Below are positions 61,918 through 64,000 of a DNA stretch of 64,000 bases, piece by piece. Location of the stretch: NCBI RefSeq assembly GCF_031928785.1, contig NZ_JARQAL010000003.1. The stretch is one strand, 5' to 3'. The DNA comes from Enterococcus_C asini_A. Lineage in GTDB: Bacteria > Bacillota > Bacilli > Lactobacillales > Enterococcaceae. A program made the position numbers and the translations under genes. The notes beneath the pieces were generated by a model that saw only the letters and a list, made by a program, of their open reading frames with translations, made no database searches and was not told the origin of the DNA. Position 1 is the first letter of the stretch. Each line of letters starts with the position of its first letter.

Positions 61918-62937
61918 ATGAGTATTGCATTAGTCGTGACGGTAGTTTTAGTCATGGGGGTTATTTTTGTAAACGGCTGGACAGATGCGCCAAACGCAAT
62001 TGCGACAGCGGTTTCGACCCGGGTTTTAAAACCGAATATAGCCATTGGCATTGCCGTGGTCATGAATTTTTTAGGTGCATTGGTCATGACTTACTTCAAC
62101 TCCCAAGTGGCGGAAACAATTAGTAATATTGTTAGTTTTGATGGTGGCGGCAATATCCAAGCTTCTCAAGTGGCCTTAGCTGCTTCTTTATTCTCCATCG
62201 TGGTCTGGTCAGTTGCGGCTTGGTATTTTGGCATTCCTACCAGTGAGTCCCATGCGCTAATTGCCGGATTGACTGGCTCAGCCATGGCATTAGGTGGCCT
62301 TGGTGCGGTGAACGGTGGCGAATGGATCAAAGTCTTAATTGGTTTAGTTGTCTCCACGGTTTTTGGTTTTGGTGGTGGGTATTTATTAACCAAATTAATC
62401 GTCTTGATTTTTGCCAATGTTCAGCGGCGCAAAGCCAATAAGTTTTTCACCATTGGTCAAGCCACAGCTGCAGCAGCCAATGCTTTTCTACACGGTGCTC
62501 AAGATGGCCAAAAATTTATGGGAGTCTTTATGTTAGGTCTCTTTTACAACGGCTTAGCGGAAAAGAGCGGCAATGGTTTTGTGATTCCCATTTGGGTGAT
62601 GGCGCTATGTTCATTGACCATGGGTTTTGGGACTTCTGTAGGTGGCATGAAAATCATCAAATCAGTGGGGATGGACATGGTGAAGTTGGAACGTTATCAA
62701 GGTTTTTCCGCAGATTTAAGTGCGGCCCTTTGTCTGTTTGCGGCTTCTGTTTTTGGGATTCCGGTCTCTACTACCCATACTAAAACCACAGCTATTATGG
62801 GAGTAGGCGCTTCTCGACGTTTGTCTAGCGTCGACTGGCGTATTGTGAAAGAAATGATTTTTGCTTGGGTGATGACCTTCCCAGGCTGTGGGGCTATCGC
62901 TTTTGTAATGGCAAAACTATTTATCGCAATCTTTTAA
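61918..62937 (+). CDS. pit: Inorganic phosphate transporter, PiT family
   Basis: The 339-residue membrane protein imports phosphate with a cation. Both PiT signature repeats are present: FVNGWTDAPNAIATAVSTRVL near 19 in the first half and GIPVSTTHTKTTAIMGVG near 281 in the second. NAFLHGAQDGQKFMGVF near 183 is the start of the second repeat. The ATG at 61918 is preferred over the GTG two codons earlier because GGTGG is better spaced. The DUF47 gene follows after 12 nt; such pairs are standard in low-affinity phosphate uptake, though in many genomes DUF47 comes first. Confidence 0.92.
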   Translation: MSIALVVTVVLVMGVIFVNGWTDAPNAIATAVSTRVLKPNIAIGIAVVMNFLGALVMTYFNSQVAETISNIVSFDGGGNIQASQVALAASLFSIVVWSVAAWYFGIPTSESHALIAGLTGSAMALGGLGAVNGGEWIKVLIGLVVSTVFGFGGGYLLTKLIVLIFANVQRRKANKFFTIGQATAAAANAFLHGAQDGQKFMGVFMLGLFYNGLAEKSGNGFVIPIWVMALCSLTMGFGTSVGGMKIIKSVGMDMVKLERYQGFSADLSAALCLFAASVFGIPVSTTHTKTTAIMGVGASRRLSSVDWRIVKEMIFAWVMTFPGCGAIAFVMAKLFIAIF

Positions 62938-62949
62938 GGAGTGAAAGAC

Positions 62950-63573
62950 ATGGCACGGAAGAAACAATATGATTTTTTTAAAGCAATCGCACAATTAGCG
63001 GATAATACTCATCAAGCTGCCGAAGTTTTTGCTGGATTGGTGCAGAATTTTAATCCAGAGACGTTTATTGAGGATTCAGAAAAAATCCATAGCTTAGAAA
63101 AAGATTCAGACCAAGTAATCAGTGAATTAACCAATGAACTATACGACGCTTTTATTACCCCGATTGATCGAGAAGATATTTTAATCATCTCGGAACGAAT
63201 TGATGATATTTTAGATGGCATCAACGGCTTGACTTATCTCTTTGAAAACTTAGTTGTGACCCAGATGCGTCCGGAAACGGAACAATTTGCAGAAATGATT
63301 ACCATTGCCGCTAAAGGGGTGCATACAGCCACAGAAGAACTGCCGAAGTTCAAAGTATCCAAAACCTTGAAATCCATGATTGATGAAGTAAACAGAACGG
63401 AATCAGAAGCGGATCGTCTGTATTCCAAGTTGAAAAAGCGTCTCTTTACAGAAGAAAAAGATTTGCTGGCGATTATTAAATGGAAAGAAATTTACGATAA
63501 ATTTGAAGAAACCATTAATGCTAGTGAAGATGCCGTAGATATTATCGATGGCATGATTATCAAAAACTCATAA
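62950..63573 (+). CDS. DUF47 (PhoU-like) Pit accessory protein
   Basis: This 207-residue all-helical protein of the DUF47/YkaA family resembles PhoU. It has the acidic metal-binding helices IHSLEKDSDQVISELTNELYDAF near 51-73 and IDREDILIISERIDDILDGINGL near 77, and the late pair NASEDAVDIIDGMI. It probably regulates or stabilises the Pit transporter upstream. AAGGAG lies 8 nt before the ATG. Confidence 0.9.
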   Translation: MARKKQYDFFKAIAQLADNTHQAAEVFAGLVQNFNPETFIEDSEKIHSLEKDSDQVISELTNELYDAFITPIDREDILIISERIDDILDGINGLTYLFENLVVTQMRPETEQFAEMITIAAKGVHTATEELPKFKVSKTLKSMIDEVNRTESEADRLYSKLKKRLFTEEKDLLAIIKWKEIYDKFEETINASEDAVDIIDGMIIKNS

Positions 63574-63578
63574 TTATA

Positions 63579-63620
63579 AAAAAATGCTGACAACCAAATT
63601 TTTGGTCGCCAGCATTTTTT
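63579..63620. terminator. Terminator after the pit-DUF47 genes
   Basis: AAAAAATGCTG (ending 63589) pairs with CAGCATTTTTT (63610-63620), with an inner ACCAAA/TTTGGT stem; it may also serve the convergent ATPase gene. Confidence 0.82.
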
Positions 63621-63637
63621 GTAAGTAATGGCAAAAA

Positions 63638-64000
63638 CTAGACTGTTTCGGTTTGTTTTTGTTGTAGAGGACAGTCGCTACAGTCTAGATTGGTTTGGCT
63701 TATCGGATTCATCTTCAACATGCGTAAACCGTTTAGAATGACAAGAATCGTGCTGCCTTCATGGCCAATCACACCTAAGGGCAAGGACAGCACTTGGATG
63801 AAGTTTGACAGTAGCAACAGGCAAATGACCCCAATGGAGAAAGCGATGTTTTGTTTAATGATTCGTTCCATTTTTTTTGATTGTTGGTGGACCATTTGCA
63901 ACTTGTTTAAATCATTTTTCATCAGCACCAAATCGGCAACTTCTACGGCTAAATCGGTACCGTCGCCCATTGCCACCCCGATTGTCGCATTGGCTAGAGC
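63638..64000 (-). CDS. Heavy-metal P-type ATPase, C-terminal end (5' partial)
   Basis: Only the last 120 residues are in the window; the frame is open to the right edge. It contains the P-type hinge motif GVAMGDGTDLAVEVADLVLM, then the last two membrane helices (about 50-95 of this fragment) with GHEGSTILVILNGLRML, which is the TM8 pattern of P1B ATPases. The tail ends CSDCPLQQKQTETV, with a C-x-x-C pair. The TM8 HEGST/LNGLR segment fits the Zn/Cd/Co-type branch better than Cu ATPases, but the ion cannot be fixed without the CPx motif, which lies outside. Confidence 0.85.
   Translation of the reverse strand, partial: ALANATIGVAMGDGTDLAVEVADLVLMKNDLNKLQMVHQQSKKMERIIKQNIAFSIGVICLLLLSNFIQVLSLPLGVIGHEGSTILVILNGLRMLKMNPISQTNLDCSDCPLQQKQTETV

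Overview
The window looks like chromosome from Enterococcus or a close Enterococcaceae relative. The evidence is gene content and order, not a database search: an Ebp-type pilus cluster with a class C sortase, an EbsA homologue, the run pcrA-ligA-camS-gatCAB-dagK-23S rRNA methyltransferase, comEA-comEB-comEC-holA before rpsT, an AT-rich base composition, and strong AGGAGG-type ribosome binding sites with occasional TTG or GTG starts. I cannot name the species. No rRNA, tRNA, CRISPR array, intact insertion sequence or prophage was recognised.

Left part (1-10 kb): the end of a pilus operon (partial minor pilin, major pilin, class C sortase with an unusual C-terminal module), a cation diffusion facilitator followed by cardiolipin synthase, an RNase HI-like protein, EbsA, a 50-residue minus-strand protein, a structured minus-strand stretch that may be a small RNA, and an unrecognised 450-residue protein overlapping a 58-residue membrane protein.

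10-31 kb: a fructose operon (fruR-fruK-fruA, minus) with tandem 10-bp repeats just upstream of its promoter; a cytosolic alpha-amylase; a ClC chloride transporter; then a housekeeping run for DNA repair (pcrA, ligA), a CamS lipoprotein, Gln/Asn-tRNA amidation (gatCAB), lipid kinase dagK and an rRNA methyltransferase. A small patch of decayed sequence surrounds a DUF1697 gene, followed by adenine deaminase.

31-45 kb: sugar uptake and breakdown. Divergent sucrose genes (scrR-scrB on minus; PTS scrA and a GH13 glucosidase on plus) share two near-identical LacI-type operators, one over each -35 box. Next come an alpha-galactosidase divergent from an AraC regulator, an amino acid antiporter, an acetyltransferase, L-lactate dehydrogenase, and a PTS IIB-IIA pair whose IIB gene is broken by an in-frame amber codon.

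45-64 kb: a secreted LysM-3D protein with a WalR-like box, a membrane-anchored phosphoesterase, two DUF1538 membrane proteins co-transcribed with a PII-like protein, a MATE transporter, a phosphoglycerate mutase homologue, ACT/UPF0210 genes, a HAD hydrolase, the com DNA-uptake operon with holA and recQ, rpsT, a phosphate transporter with its DUF47 partner, and the C-terminal end of a metal P-type ATPase cut by the right edge.

Together the genes describe a fermenting, PTS-dependent Gram-positive coccus with surface pili. The points most worth a second look are the DUF1538-PII operon, the candidate minus-strand RNA, the sortase extension, the WalR box and the amber-interrupted IIB gene.
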